64,000 nt of DNA from Sinorhizobium fredii USDA 205 (lineage in GTDB: Bacteria > Pseudomonadota > Alphaproteobacteria > Rhizobiales > Rhizobiaceae), in contig NZ_AUTC01000133.1 of assembly GCF_001461695.1 (NCBI RefSeq), positions 1 to 64,000 on the forward strand. Direction: 5' to 3'. Every line of letters begins with the position of its first letter. Position 1 is the stretch's first letter. Of this stretch, positions 1 to 8,947 are shown in pieces. Position numbers and translations under genes: made by a program. Below the pieces are notes generated by a model. That model was not told where the DNA came from and did not search any database. It worked only from the letters and a program-made list of their open reading frames with translations.

Positions 1-281
1 TCCTGGCCCGGATAGTAGACGTTGTTGCTCACCAGGCTCGGCGTGGGCCGGTAGTAGGGTGGAAGCGTGATCCCGCCGCTCGGCACCCCGCCGTAAGGGT
101 TTTTCGCCTGGGCTGCGGCTGGTGTATCCTCAGCCGTCTGCGCCGTTGACACGGCGCTCGTTGTTAGCGCCGCCACTCCAGCCAGACCCGCTGTTTTGAT
201 TGCATCGCGGCGGCTCATATTTCCGTGACCAGCGCCAGCTTCGCCACTTGTGATCTTTTTTCCTGTTGATTCCGGATTCAT
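1..281 (-). CDS. Tat-signal exported protein, N-terminal part only
   Basis: An open frame read on the minus strand from ATG at 281 runs off the left edge after about 93 codons. The N-terminal extension is followed by SRRDAIKTAGLAGVAALTTS, a twin-arginine signal peptide (SRRDAIK box, then a hydrophobic stretch), so the product is probably folded in the cytoplasm and exported by Tat. An internal ATG at 218 (MSRRD...) would give a more usual signal-peptide length and may be the true start. After the signal come a PYGG..SGG segment and a Pro/Tyr-rich segment with PPYYRPTPS. This faintly recalls the N-termini of Tat-exported MBL-fold hydrolases of the GntH type; that is a memory-based guess, and no catalytic part lies inside the window. 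Confidence 0.7.
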   Translation of the reverse strand, partial: MNPESTGKKITSGEAGAGHGNMSRRDAIKTAGLAGVAALTTSAVSTAQTAEDTPAAAQAKNPYGGVPSGGITLPPYYRPTPSLVSNNVYYPGQ

Positions 282-1362
282 GGCTCGTTTTCCTCACCGA
301 TGGAAGCCTTTCCGGGGCGGTTTCAAAATCTCAGCCTCGAGGCAAAACCCTAGCAGTAGTACACACCAACCGCGCAGCGCCGCACCGTGCGCCGTGCCAC
401 CCCGGCGACGCTGACCGGGGTACGTGGTCGTCCAACCCTGGCCTCGGCGGTCGTCGGCAAGCCCCGGACGAACCGGTTCATTCTGACCCGACACTAGACA
501 ACGGCGCGCTCGAAACCATCGTAACCTGGCCTCAATCCTCAGAACGGGATCGTTTGGAATGAAACAATCGCGATGTGGCCGTGATCCGCTCGGACCCGAG
601 AGGGTTTCCTCGACACATATCGCCAAACGCACTACTGGCAATTACAAACACCAGTTCAGCGAGTTTATCTTGAAGTGAGAGGTGACCCAGGCGTGCAGGC
701 AGGCTGATGGAACCCGCCACATATTTGGCCGCGGCTTTACTTGCTCCCGATTGGCCGAAACGGCCTCCATACAAGCATATTCTACTATAGCGTACTCCGC
801 AAATGCAGCTCCGTCCATAGGTTGGCTCCGCATTGCTTATGGCGTTGCTGGTGCGTTGAAAGACCTTTCGTTCAAAGGGTTTCGCAAGACGGCCTCGATA
901 TCTGCGACGTCGAGTTTGAGCATGCCACGCTTGAATGGGGGTTTGCGTTGACGCATCGCGGAAAGCTAAGCCACCTCTATTTGCGCCCGACGCTCTAAAT
1001 GGACAACTGAAGCGCAACTTCTGTCGCAAAAGTCGGTCGCGGGATTCAGACATTTGCGACTGAGATCTGCGACATACGGGCAGCGGCGTCGGAGACATGG
1101 TAACGGATTGTAGTGGGTCGCGCGTTTCCGGAATTTTGACACCCAAATCCGGAAAGATCGACATGCCGCAAGCTGAAAAGCTCGTGAGGAGGATGATCGT
1201 GCTTTCAGGAAGGCATCAGAAATCCGGTCGACCTGCGCGAAAGGACCAAAGACCGGTAGGGCAGATTGCCGGTCATCCGGGCTAGTCAACCCATGCCGTT
1301 GCGGCGATAGCTATAGCAAGAATAGCGATAGCAAGAATAATTGCAGGGGCTGCGAGCGCAGC
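282..1362. other. gene-poor stretch, no supported gene
   Basis: About 1.1 kb without a gene I can support. Several 60-210 codon open frames exist on both strands, but they overlap one another, lack convincing ribosome sites and resemble no family I know. A 38-codon minus-strand frame (ATG near 955) with a KRGMLKLDVADIEAVL-like segment is the only stretch with protein-like texture. Around 1303-1345 there is a short AT-rich tandem duplication (AGCAAGAATAGCGAT-like units). The promoter of the Tat-signal gene should lie just right of 281. Confidence 0.4.
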
Positions 1363-1587
1363 TCAAGCGCCCTCCTCATCGCTCGCTAGTAATTCCTTCA
1401 GAAGCTCCTCTCTGTCCGTCAAATCAAACTCGCGGATCATGTAGAGAACTCTCAGCCCCTCCATCACAGCCGTATGGCTTATCGGGTCCACTTGATGCAT
1501 TTTGCACCAGTCAGAAACGACCTGTTCCACAAGCTCGGCCTCGGTCTCTTTCGTTGGCGACGTGTTCTTTGCTAAACGCTTGGCCAT
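1363..1587 (-). CDS. small conserved-looking hypothetical protein, 74 aa
   Basis: Start chosen at ATG 1587 because GGGAGGAACC lies directly upstream with good spacing; the longer reading from 1623 has no such site. The product has a basic N-terminus (MAKRLAKN) followed by an amphipathic helical acidic body rich in Glu and Leu (ELVEQVVSDW, DREELLKELL). No signal peptide, membrane segment or catalytic motif is visible. I do not recognise the family. The ribosome site and consistent amino-acid texture support a real gene. Confidence 0.6.
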   Translation of the reverse strand: MAKRLAKNTSPTKETEAELVEQVVSDWCKMHQVDPISHTAVMEGLRVLYMIREFDLTDREELLKELLASDEEGA

Positions 1588-1682
1588 TGTGGTTCCTCCC
1601 AGTCCAAGCAGGTGAAACTTCAACCACCGTGATGGCTTCGTGAAAACCTTGTCCCGTGCCTGGCTTCTGAGTAGGCCGGATC

Positions 1683-1850
1683 TTAGCGCGGCTTCGCGTT
1701 ATCTGTTATTTGCGGCGTGTAGACAGCTGTTTCGGTCTTCTTCTCCGACCACGCCCCGCCGATTGCCAAGTAGGCCAGGATAGCGCCCACGGCGAGCAGA
1801 AGTAGGCCGATCGGGAAAGCAGTTGAGTGCGTATCATGGCGGGGTAACAT
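1683..1850 (-). CDS. small single-pass membrane protein, 55 aa
   Basis: A short minus-strand frame from ATG 1850 to TAA 1683, with GGGAG eight bases upstream of the start. The product has a hydrophilic N-terminus, one membrane helix (about residues 11-34, GLLLLAVGAILAYLAIGGAW), then the polar WSEKKTE tail. This architecture is common among small rhizobial membrane proteins of unknown function. It lies upstream of, and points the same way as, the 74-aa gene, but about 95 bases separate them. Confidence 0.6.
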   Translation of the reverse strand: MLPRHDTHSTAFPIGLLLLAVGAILAYLAIGGAWSEKKTETAVYTPQITDNAKPR

Positions 1851-2137
1851 TTATACACTCCCGTTCGCAGGGAGAGAACGAATGTGGCGTTTCCGGGTTC
1901 CCGCGCGCCCTGCCCAGGGGACTTAAGTCCGACGTGAGACTCGTCAAAGGTCGTATCCCCTTGCCACGCACTTTTCCCGATCCATATGCGATAGAGCGTG
2001 CCCCGGAAGAAGGGGTAAAACCCCGCGTAGGTGCGATGTCCCAGAGCGATGCCGCCCGTCCCTTCAGCAGAGCTCTGGGATTGCCGGCCGCCGGCGAATA
2101 AAGGCCGGCTCAGCTTGATTCTCAGGCAGGCGAAAAA

Positions 2138-2383
2138 ATGTCACTAGTTCGAGTCGGCAGAGCCCGCTTGGCGATGGCCCTGCCGCGGTTTCGAAAGCAA
2201 CTGCTCTCCGTGAAGAGCCGCAAGTCGGATGATCTCTTCGAAGCCTATGCGCTTGCGGCACGAACTTTGGAAAAGCTGCACTTGGGAGACCAGCCCGAAC
2301 TGCTCGCCGAATACGAGACGACGTGTTTGCAAATCCAAGCTGAAGTTCTGCGGTTGCTGGGTGAAGGTGAGCGCTGTACCTAG
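2138..2383 (+). CDS. small hypothetical protein, 81 aa
   Basis: ATG at 2138 is preceded by a weak AGGCAGGCG site. The protein begins with a basic segment (RVGRARLAMALPRFRK) and continues with a helical region, DDLFEAYALAARTLEKLHL then ELLAEYETTCLQIQAEVL, with regular heptad-like leucines, so a helical bundle or dimer is possible. No known domain is recognised. It is isolated, and convergent with the ThuA-like gene at 2537. Regular amphipathic texture is the main argument that it is real. Confidence 0.5.
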   Translation: MSLVRVGRARLAMALPRFRKQLLSVKSRKSDDLFEAYALAARTLEKLHLGDQPELLAEYETTCLQIQAEVLRLLGEGERCT

Positions 2384-2536
2384 CGAGCCGTAAGGATCAA
2401 CTCGCGAGCCGCAGTACCTTTTCCGCCGCCGACCGAATAGGTCACTTGCGCCTCGTGCAAGGCGAAGTGCGCGAACGTCTCCCCACGGCCAGATCAACGC
2501 AAGCAGGCCATGTGCCAGAGCGCTCGCCGACGCGAG

Positions 2537-3178
2537 TCAGCGTGCCGCCCAGTTGGCACCGCGGCGGAAAATCGTGCGCATTTCGGGAACATCGAATTCC
2601 TTCGACACATGGCCAAGCGAAGAGTAGAAGACCCGGCCCTTGCCGTGCTTCCGCTTCCAGACGACCGGCATTACAACACCCTCGATCCACCAGGCGTGCT
2701 CGCCGGAGAAGGTCGTCGTCGCCAGCACCTCGTTCGACGGGTCGGCATGCATGTAATATTGCTCGGACGTGTAGGGAAAATCGGTGATGCCCTCCATCAG
2801 CGGGTCGTCCGGACGCGTGATGTTCACGCGGTAATCGATGATGTTGCCGGGATGCGCCACCCATTGGCCGCCGATGATGAACTGGTATTCGACGCATTCG
2901 CGGAAAGCGTCGCCCGCGCCACCATGATAGCCGGCAATACCGACGCCTCCTTCAACGGCGGCGGCGAGGTTCTTCACCTCCTCCTTCTCGATCTTCGACA
3001 TGGTCATGATCGGCACGATCAGCGACAGGTCGTGGATCGAGGGATCGGCGAAGGCTTCGGTCGTGTGCTCCAGATAGACCTTGAAGCCGTCCTCCTGCAG
3101 CATATCGCGGATAATATTGGCGCATTCCTGCGGCTCGTGGCCGCTCCAGCCGCCCCAGACGATCAGTGCCTCACGCAT
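2537..3178 (-). CDS. ThuA-like domain protein
   Basis: A 213-residue protein of the ThuA family (trehalose-utilisation ThuA; glutamine-amidotransferase-like fold). Visible family features are the N-terminal VWGGWSGHEP segment, the central YHGGAGDAFR segment, the GGQWVAHPG stretch and a C-terminal W/HG-rich part ending RRGANWAAR. AAGGAG lies six bases before ATG 3178. It is the third gene of a minus-strand set (ROK regulator, Gfo/Idh/MocA dehydrogenase, ThuA), 26 bases downstream of the dehydrogenase. In Sinorhizobium meliloti thuA and thuB act together in catabolism of trehalose and related disaccharides. The present pair is probably a paralogous sugar-modifying pair serving the divergent ABC transporter, so the thu symbols are withheld. 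Confidence 0.85.
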   Translation of the reverse strand: MREALIVWGGWSGHEPQECANIIRDMLQEDGFKVYLEHTTEAFADPSIHDLSLIVPIMTMSKIEKEEVKNLAAAVEGGVGIAGYHGGAGDAFRECVEYQFIIGGQWVAHPGNIIDYRVNITRPDDPLMEGITDFPYTSEQYYMHADPSNEVLATTTFSGEHAWWIEGVVMPVVWKRKHGKGRVFYSSLGHVSKEFDVPEMRTIFRRGANWAAR

Positions 3179-3204
3179 GTCGAACTCCTTCTCAAGAATC
3201 TGGA

Positions 3205-4305
3205 CTAGCGGCCGATGCGGCCGTCGACGAGCGATGCCGAAAGCGGTGCCGGACGCTCGATCTTCGTGGTGATGCTGATGGTTGTTCCGGTCTCCGCCGC
3301 CTTGCCGAAGGCCTCCATGACTTCGAGTACATGCAGCGCCAAATCTCCGCTCGCCCGGTGTGGCCTTCCCGAGCGAATGGCGTGCGCCATGTCGGCAACG
3401 CCGAGCGAGCGGTAATTGCCGTCCGCATAGGGATCCGTGGTGGCGACCGGCTCGAAGGCGCCGCCCTTTTTCAGAAGCTCGATCTGGCCGCCGAAATGGT
3501 TCGGGTCCGGTACGATCAGCGTACCCTCGGTTCCGTAGAGCTCGAGTGGCACATGCTTGTGTCCCGCCACGTCGAAACTCATGCCGATCTGTACGACTGC
3601 GCCGTTCTCAAAGGCCATCACGCCGGCGACATGGGTCGGCACGTGAACGGGTATGCGTTCACCGTTGCGTGCGGCACTGGTGATCGTGCGTTCCTTCCGC
3701 GCGGCCGTGGCAAAGCCGGCGACCTTGGCGACGGGGCCGAAGAGGTTGACGAGATCGGTGATGTAGTAGGGGCCCATGTCGAGCATCGGACCGCCGCCGA
3801 CCTCGTAATAGAAGTGGGGATTGGGATGCCAGCGCTCGTGACCAGGGCACATGAAGGTGGCAGTGCCGCCGACGGGCGTTCCGAGCACGCCGGCATCGAC
3901 GATTGCGCGGGCCGTCTGGTGCGAGCCGCCGAGGAATGTATCGGGGGCGGCGCCAATGCGCAGGCCTTTCTCCCGCGCAGTCGCCACCAGCTTTCGTCCG
4001 TCCGCAAAGTCGGTGGCGAGCGGCTTTTCCGAGTAGGTGTGCTTGCCTGCCTCCAGCGCCTGCATCGCCACGGTGACATGCGCCTTAGGCACGGTCAGGT
4101 TGACGATGAGTTCGATCGAGGGATCGGCGAGGAGGTCGGCGACGTCCCGGGCCTTGAGGTTGAACTCCGCGGCGCGCTGTTCGGCGAGGCTGCGGTTCAG
4201 ATCGGCGATGCCGCGGATGTCGAGAATGGAGAAGGACGCCATGGCCTTCAGGTAGGCCGACGAGATGTTGCCGCAGCCGATGATGCCGATACCGAGTCTC
4301 TCCAT
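3205..4305 (-). CDS. Gfo/Idh/MocA family sugar dehydrogenase
   Basis: A 366-residue NAD(P)-dependent oxidoreductase. The Rossmann motif GIIGCGNIS is at about residues 7-15 and the family signature EKPLATD near residue 95, where the Lys is the usual catalytic residue. The C-terminal half is the alpha/beta substrate domain (YYEVGGGPMLDMGPYY...). GGGAGGAG precedes ATG 4305. Likely oxidises a sugar or sugar derivative imported by the divergent ABC transporter. It sits 45 bases after the ROK regulator gene and 26 bases before the ThuA-like gene, so the three are probably co-transcribed. The ThuB/ThuA pairing of this family is known from S. meliloti; the substrate here is unknown. Confidence 0.9.
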   Translation of the reverse strand: MERLGIGIIGCGNISSAYLKAMASFSILDIRGIADLNRSLAEQRAAEFNLKARDVADLLADPSIELIVNLTVPKAHVTVAMQALEAGKHTYSEKPLATDFADGRKLVATAREKGLRIGAAPDTFLGGSHQTARAIVDAGVLGTPVGGTATFMCPGHERWHPNPHFYYEVGGGPMLDMGPYYITDLVNLFGPVAKVAGFATAARKERTITSAARNGERIPVHVPTHVAGVMAFENGAVVQIGMSFDVAGHKHVPLELYGTEGTLIVPDPNHFGGQIELLKKGGAFEPVATTDPYADGNYRSLGVADMAHAIRSGRPHRASGDLALHVLEVMEAFGKAAETGTTISITTKIERPAPLSASLVDGRIGR

Positions 4306-4350
4306 TACTCTCCTCCCGAAGTGAAAATCGCGAAAGACCGGCGCATGGCG

Positions 4351-5556
4351 TCAGAGCCCCGGCGCCGGTCCGGTCGTCCCCCAGGGGGACTCGTAAAGTT
4401 CACAGAGCGCTACGACGGCCGCGCCCTGTGCCCAGGTCTCGTCGACCGACTCGTCGAAGACGAGTTCCGCGACTGAACGGATCGAGGGCGGGATTGCGGC
4501 CTGATAGGCCTCGCGGATGCTTTCCACGAAAACGCTGCCGAGCGACAGGCTCGACCCGACGATAACGACGCGGGGCGGTCCGAACAGGGTGACGATGTTG
4601 GCAACGGCGAGCCCAATCGCCTCTCCCGCCCGTGCCGACGCCGCGATCAGGGTATTGTCCTCCGCCGCGATGAGTGCCTGCGCATGCGCCATGCCGCGTC
4701 CGAGCCGCACCGCCTCGGCGAAACGCCCGTCCATCGGATGTTCGCCAAGGATGGCGCTCTCGCCGGCAAGGGTGGCGAGCCGGACGGTCTGGCTGTGGCC
4801 GACACCGAGCACGAGGTCGCCGAGATTGTGGCTCAAGCCGCCGGCTCCGCGGAAAAGCTGGCCGGCGTGCAGCACGCCGAGACCCAGCGTCTGCTCCAGT
4901 GAAACGAGCACCATGTCATCGAGATCGCGGGCTCGGCCGAACCAGTGATGGGCAAGCGTGATGGCGTGCGCGTCGCTCTCGACGATCGTGGCGACCTTGA
5001 GCCGGCTCGTCATTTCGCTGGCGAAATCGACATCCGTTTCGCGGAAGATCGGGCTCGAGCGGACGCAGCCGGTGCGATGCTCGATGACGCCCGGAAGGCC
5101 GATGCAGATCGAATCGATATCCTCGAGCGAAAGGTCCGCGTCGACCACGCAACGGCGCACGCCGTCCTCGATCAGGTCGGCGATGACGGCGATGGGCTGG
5201 CGGTCGACCCTGATGGGCAGGGTCAGATCCGACAGAACCTCGCCGCGGAAGTTGGTGACGGCGAAGACCATCCGATTGGCTGCAATCTTGGCGCCGACGA
5301 CGCGGGCGGCATCCGGGTTGAGCTCCAACATGACGCGCGGCCGCCCCCTTGCGGCGGCGTTGCGGATGTCGCCCTCGTGCCGCGTCAGAATGAGGCCGTC
5401 GTCCAGCAGCGATGCGGTGATGGCGGAAACGGTCGTGGTCGACAGTTCGGAGCGCTCGCTGATCTCGACGCGGGAAATGGGGCCATGCCGACGGATCGTG
5501 TCCAGCACGTTGAAGCGGTTTATTGCGCGCATCAATTCGGGATCGGCGGTCTTCAT
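4351..5556 (-). CDS. ROK-family transcriptional regulator (NagC/XylR type)
   Basis: A 401-residue protein from ATG 5556 (MKTADPELMRAINRFNVL), chosen because the winged helix-turn-helix begins directly after it; the frame stays open to 5652 but that extension looks non-coding. The N-terminal HTH spans about residues 12-70 (GPISRVEISERSELSTTTVS). It is followed by a ROK sugar-kinase-like domain with GVLHAGQLFRGAGGLSHNLGDL, the equivalent of the ROK loop carrying the zinc His. The CxCGxxGCxE zinc site that usually follows is absent (the stretch reads SQTVRLATLAGES), so metal-dependent structure may differ. Divergent from the ABC transporter and leading the dehydrogenase and ThuA-like genes, it is the obvious local sugar-responsive repressor. 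Confidence 0.88.
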   Translation of the reverse strand: MKTADPELMRAINRFNVLDTIRRHGPISRVEISERSELSTTTVSAITASLLDDGLILTRHEGDIRNAAARGRPRVMLELNPDAARVVGAKIAANRMVFAVTNFRGEVLSDLTLPIRVDRQPIAVIADLIEDGVRRCVVDADLSLEDIDSICIGLPGVIEHRTGCVRSSPIFRETDVDFASEMTSRLKVATIVESDAHAITLAHHWFGRARDLDDMVLVSLEQTLGLGVLHAGQLFRGAGGLSHNLGDLVLGVGHSQTVRLATLAGESAILGEHPMDGRFAEAVRLGRGMAHAQALIAAEDNTLIAASARAGEAIGLAVANIVTLFGPPRVVIVGSSLSLGSVFVESIREAYQAAIPPSIRSVAELVFDESVDETWAQGAAVVALCELYESPWGTTGPAPGL

Positions 5557-5682
5557 GGTCTGCGGATGCTCGGGTGCTCGTGGCTGGCGGAAGCTGATGA
5601 TTATTTTGTCGGAACACGAATTTAATAACCGGCAATCTGAGGTCGCTGTCAAGCGGAATGCCCGAATTATTTGCGTCGGCTG

Positions 5683-5711
5683 TTGACATTTGCCGGCATC
5701 TCATCTGAATT
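5683..5711 (+). promoter_or_regulatory. candidate sigma70 promoter of the sugar ABC operon
   Basis: TTGACA at 5683-5688, a 17-base spacer, then TGAATT at 5706-5711, about 50 bases upstream of the binding-protein ATG. The divergent spacer also holds AT-rich TTATT...AATAA flanks at 5601-5628, a weak dyad that could bind the ROK repressor. The -35 match is perfect, the -10 only fair. Confidence 0.5.
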
Positions 5712-5764
5712 AATCCGCATTGGGGAAAAATTGGTGAGGATGTTTTGCCCCTGGGAGGAGATAA

Positions 5765-7321
5765 ATGATGATGTTTGAACGCCGTTTGGCGCCCTCGCGC
5801 GCCGCCAAACTGTCCGCGCTTGCCGCCGCCGGCATGGCGCTTCTCTTCAGCACGAGCCAGGCATCCGCCGAGACGGTGGTCAAATGGCTCCATCTCGAGA
5901 CGGTCCCTGCCCATCTGAAGATGTGGGAGGACATCGCCGCCAAATACGAGTCGGAACATCCCGGCGTCGATATCCAGATGCAGTTCCTGGAAAACGAGGC
6001 TTTCAAGGCAAAACTGCCGACGCTGCTGCAATCGGATGACGCGCCGCATTTCTTCTATAGCTGGGGTGGCGGCGTACTGAAGCAGCAGGCGGAGACCGGC
6101 GCGCTGATGGACCTGACGGAGGCGATGCGCGCCGACGGTGGCGCCTGGGAGAAGAGCTACAATCCCGCCGCGGTCAAGGGGCTGACCTTTGACGGCCGAA
6201 TTTATGCGGTTCCCTTGAAAATGGGAACGATCAGCTTCTTCTACAACAAGGAGCTTTTCGGGAAGGGGGGCGTCAAGGCCGAGGACATCAAGACCTGGGA
6301 CGACTTCCTGAAGGCAGTGAAGACGCTGAAGGACGCCGGAATCACGCCGATCGCCGGCGGCGGCGGCGACAAGTGGCCGCTGCATTTCTACTGGAGCTAT
6401 CTCGTCATGCGCAACGGCGGCCAGCCGGTGTTCGAGGACGCCAAAAACAATGAGGGCGAGGGCTTCCTGCACCCTGCAATGATCAGGGCCGGCCAGCAAC
6501 TCGCCGAACTCGGCAAGCTCGAACCGTTCCAGGGCGGCTATCTCGGCGCAACCTGGCCGCAGACGCTCGGCCTGTTCGGCGACGGCAAGGCGGCGATGAT
6601 CCTCAGCTTCGAGCATACCGAGGCGACCCAGCGCGCCAATTCCGGCGACGGCAAGGGGCTTGCAATCGATAATATCGGCCGCTTCCCCTTCCCGACCGTC
6701 GAGGGCGGGGCGGGCGCCGTGACCGATACGCTGGGCGGCCTCAACGGCTGGGCCGTGACGAAGAACGCTCCGCCCGAAGCGCTCGACTTCCTGCGTTACC
6801 TGACCAATGCGGAGAATGAGCGTCTGATGGCAAGCATCGGCATGCTCGTGCCGGTAGCGGTCGGCGCCGAGGATGGCGTCACCAATCCGCTGGTTCGCGC
6901 AGCGGCCGATCAACTCGCTGCTTCCACCTGGCATCAGAATTATTTCGACCAGGATCTCGGCCCCTCCGTCGGCCGCGTCGTGAACGACGTTTCCGTCGAA
7001 ATCCTTTCCGGGCAGATGTCCCCCGAAGAGGGCGCCCGGATGATCCAGGACGCGCGCGAACTCGAGCGAGTACGCAAGGCGGCGCGGCGGTTGAGCCGCC
7101 GCCCGGCCTTCGACCAGCCGGTACGAACAGCACGAGGACACCATGACCGACGTGACTGCGACAATGACCGCGGTGCCGCCCGCGGTGAGCCGCAAGAAAG
7201 CGCGCTACAAGAGCCCGACCGTGCGGGGGCGGCTTCCGGTACTCATCCTCTTCCTGCCGCCGGCATTGTTGCTCTTCACCGTTTTCGTCATCCTGCCGAT
7301 GGGCGAGGCGGCCTGGTATAG
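5765..7321 (+). CDS. sugar ABC transporter substrate-binding protein (extended C-terminus)
   Basis: Periplasmic family-1 sugar-binding protein. GGGAGGAG lies four bases before a triple ATG (5765, 5768, 5771). A Sec signal peptide spans about residues 1-36 (...LFSTSQASA|ETVV). The mature part shows family texture: FFYSWGGGV, YAVPLKMGTISFFYNKELF, TWDDFLKAVKTLKDAGITPI and GLNGWAV. Homologues are about 430-450 residues and should end near MIQDAREL. Here the frame instead continues through an intergenic-type hairpin and 179 bases into the downstream permease gene, giving 518 codons with an Arg-rich, low-complexity tail. The natural end was probably about 7072; GAGCGA there would be a stop if the C were T. 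It delivers sugar to the following two permeases. Confidence 0.88.
   Translation: MMMFERRLAPSRAAKLSALAAAGMALLFSTSQASAETVVKWLHLETVPAHLKMWEDIAAKYESEHPGVDIQMQFLENEAFKAKLPTLLQSDDAPHFFYSWGGGVLKQQAETGALMDLTEAMRADGGAWEKSYNPAAVKGLTFDGRIYAVPLKMGTISFFYNKELFGKGGVKAEDIKTWDDFLKAVKTLKDAGITPIAGGGGDKWPLHFYWSYLVMRNGGQPVFEDAKNNEGEGFLHPAMIRAGQQLAELGKLEPFQGGYLGATWPQTLGLFGDGKAAMILSFEHTEATQRANSGDGKGLAIDNIGRFPFPTVEGGAGAVTDTLGGLNGWAVTKNAPPEALDFLRYLTNAENERLMASIGMLVPVAVGAEDGVTNPLVRAAADQLAASTWHQNYFDQDLGPSVGRVVNDVSVEILSGQMSPEEGARMIQDARELERVRKAARRLSRRPAFDQPVRTARGHHDRRDCDNDRGAARGEPQESALQEPDRAGAASGTHPLPAAGIVALHRFRHPADGRGGLV
7085..7101 (+). other. hairpin between binding-protein and permease genes
   Basis: CGGCGG-TTGAG-CCGCCG forms a perfect 6-bp GC stem. 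Such spacer hairpins often follow ABC binding-protein genes and stabilise their part of the mRNA. Its position supports the view that the binding-protein gene originally ended before it, although the reading frame now runs through. Confidence 0.5.
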
Positions 7322-8081
7322 CCTCTATCGCTGGAACGGCTATGGACTGCCGCAGCAATTCGTGGGCGTCCGCAATTTCGAGGTCCTGTTCAACAACGCG
7401 GCCTTCTCGCAGGCGCTGATCAACAACGGCATCATCATCCTCGTGTCGGTGCTTTTGCAGATTCCGCTCGCCCTTTGGCTTGCAATGATGCTCGCCCACA
7501 GGATCGCCGGCGTCGTTGCCTTTCGGCTGATCTTCTTTCTCCCTTATGTCCTGGCCGATGTCGCGGCCGGCCTCATCTGGCGCTTCGTCTATGATGGCGA
7601 CTACGGGCTCTTTGCGGCAGTCGCCGGCTTCCTCGGTGTCGCAACGCCCTATGTGCTCGCCGACCGCAGCCTCGCCATATACGCGGTGCTCGCGGTGATC
7701 ATCTGGAAATATTTCGGCTTTCACATGATGCTGTTCATCGCCGGCCTGCAGGCGGTGGACAGGAGCGTGCTGGAGGCCGCCGAGATCGATGGAGCGACCG
7801 GCTGGCAGAAATTCCGCTATGTGACGCTGCCGCTGCTCGGCTCAACCGTCAGGCTGTCGATCTTCTTCGCCGTCATCGGCTCGCTGCAGCTCTTCGACCT
7901 CATCATGCCGCTCACCGGTGGCGGACCCTCCAATTCGACCCAGACCATGGTGACCTTCCTCTACACGTACGGCGTCACCCGCATGCAGGTGGGGCTGGGA
8001 AGCGCGGTCGGCGTCGTGCTCTTCGTCATCTGTGTCACGCTCGCCTTCGGCTACAAACGGATCTTCATGCGCCATGACTGA
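7143..8081 (+). CDS. sugar ABC transporter permease 1 (MalF/UgpA type)
   Basis: A 312-residue inner-membrane permease. After a basic cytoplasmic N-terminus (SRKKARYKSPTVRGR) come six predicted membrane helices, starting LPVLILFLPPALLLFTVFVILP. The EAA loop that contacts the ATPase is visible as LEAAEIDGATGWQKFRYVTLPLL (about residues 215-237). GAGGACACC precedes ATG 7143. It overlaps the unusually long frame of the binding-protein gene and shares 8 bases with the next permease gene (ATGACTGA), so the two permeases are translationally coupled and should form the heterodimeric channel. Confidence 0.93.
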   Translation: MTDVTATMTAVPPAVSRKKARYKSPTVRGRLPVLILFLPPALLLFTVFVILPMGEAAWYSLYRWNGYGLPQQFVGVRNFEVLFNNAAFSQALINNGIIILVSVLLQIPLALWLAMMLAHRIAGVVAFRLIFFLPYVLADVAAGLIWRFVYDGDYGLFAAVAGFLGVATPYVLADRSLAIYAVLAVIIWKYFGFHMMLFIAGLQAVDRSVLEAAEIDGATGWQKFRYVTLPLLGSTVRLSIFFAVIGSLQLFDLIMPLTGGGPSNSTQTMVTFLYTYGVTRMQVGLGSAVGVVLFVICVTLAFGYKRIFMRHD

Positions 8082-8922
8082 CACGACCTCTGCCGTTCGC
8101 ATGACCACAGGCACCCGCATCTATCTCTACGTGTCGCTATCGCTGGTGGCGATGCTCGTCTTGATCCCGTTGGTGACGACCGCGCTCGGCGGTTTCAAGT
8201 CACTCGGCGACCTGCGCGTCAATCCCTTCGGGCTGCCTTCGGAATGGGTGTGGTCCAACTATCTCGATATCCTTTTCGGCGACCGCTACTGGCGGCAAAT
8301 GCTGAACTCGCTGTTCATCGCGATCGTGACGGTGATGTTGACGGTCATCGTTTCGGCTATGGCCGCCTTCACCTTCGCCCATGTGAAGTTCTTCGGCGCG
8401 AACCAGTTGCTGAACTACTTCCTGATCGGGCTCATGTTCCCGGCGGCGACCGCGATCCTGCCGCTGTTCATCCGCATCCGCGATCTCGGCCTGCTCGATA
8501 CCTACTGGGGCGTCATCCTGCCTCAGGTCGCCTTCGGCCTCGGCATGAGCATCCTGCTCTTCCGCAACTATTTCCGGAATCTCCCGGAAGAACTCTTCCA
8601 GGCGGCTTTCGTCGACGGTTGCGGCTATATCCGCTTTTTCTGGCACATCTCCATGCCGCTTTCGCGCCCGATCGTCTCGACCGTCAGCATCATCACCTTC
8701 GTGCACAGCTGGAACAGCTACATCCTGCCGCTGATCATGCTGAACACGGAGACGAAATACCCGTGGCCGCTCGGCATTATGGTCTATCGCGGCGAATTCG
8801 GCACCGAGTGGCAACTCGTGCTCGCCTTCATCACGTTGACGATCCTGCCGACGGTCATCGTCTTCTTTGTTGCCCAGAAGCACATCATCGCGGGCCTGAC
8901 GGCCGGCGCGGTGAAATCCTGA
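8074..8922 (+). CDS. sugar ABC transporter permease 2 (MalG/UgpE type)
   Basis: A 282-residue permease; ATG 8074 overlaps the end of permease 1. Six membrane helices are seen, the first [23 protein letters not shown]. The EAA loop reads [27 protein letters not shown] (about residues 170-196), matching the MalG subfamily. It ends with the typical [15 protein letters not shown], where the last residues resemble the C-terminal tail of MalG/UgpE proteins that reaches the ATPase. 25 bases separate it from the ATPase gene. Confidence 0.93.
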   Translation: MTDTTSAVRMTTGTRIYLYVSLSLVAMLVLIPLVTTALGGFKSLGDLRVNPFGLPSEWVWSNYLDILFGDRYWRQMLNSLFIAIVTVMLTVIVSAMAAFTFAHVKFFGANQLLNYFLIGLMFPAATAILPLFIRIRDLGLLDTYWGVILPQVAFGLGMSILLFRNYFRNLPEELFQAAFVDGCGYIRFFWHISMPLSRPIVSTVSIITFVHSWNSYILPLIMLNTETKYPWPLGIMVYRGEFGTEWQLVLAFITLTILPTVIVFFVAQKHIIAGLTAGAVKS

Positions 8923-8947
8923 GCCATCGTTTCAAGGAGCAAGCATC

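Noticed and set aside
1303..1345. short AGCAAGAATAGCGAT-like direct repeats
   Set aside because: Two imperfect copies only; too little to call a functional repeat or iteron.
4916..7195. 759-codon minus-strand open frame
   Set aside because: It covers the start of the ROK gene and the whole binding-protein gene in antisense or another frame; its amino acids (His/Arg/Asp-rich, no domains) are shadow texture.
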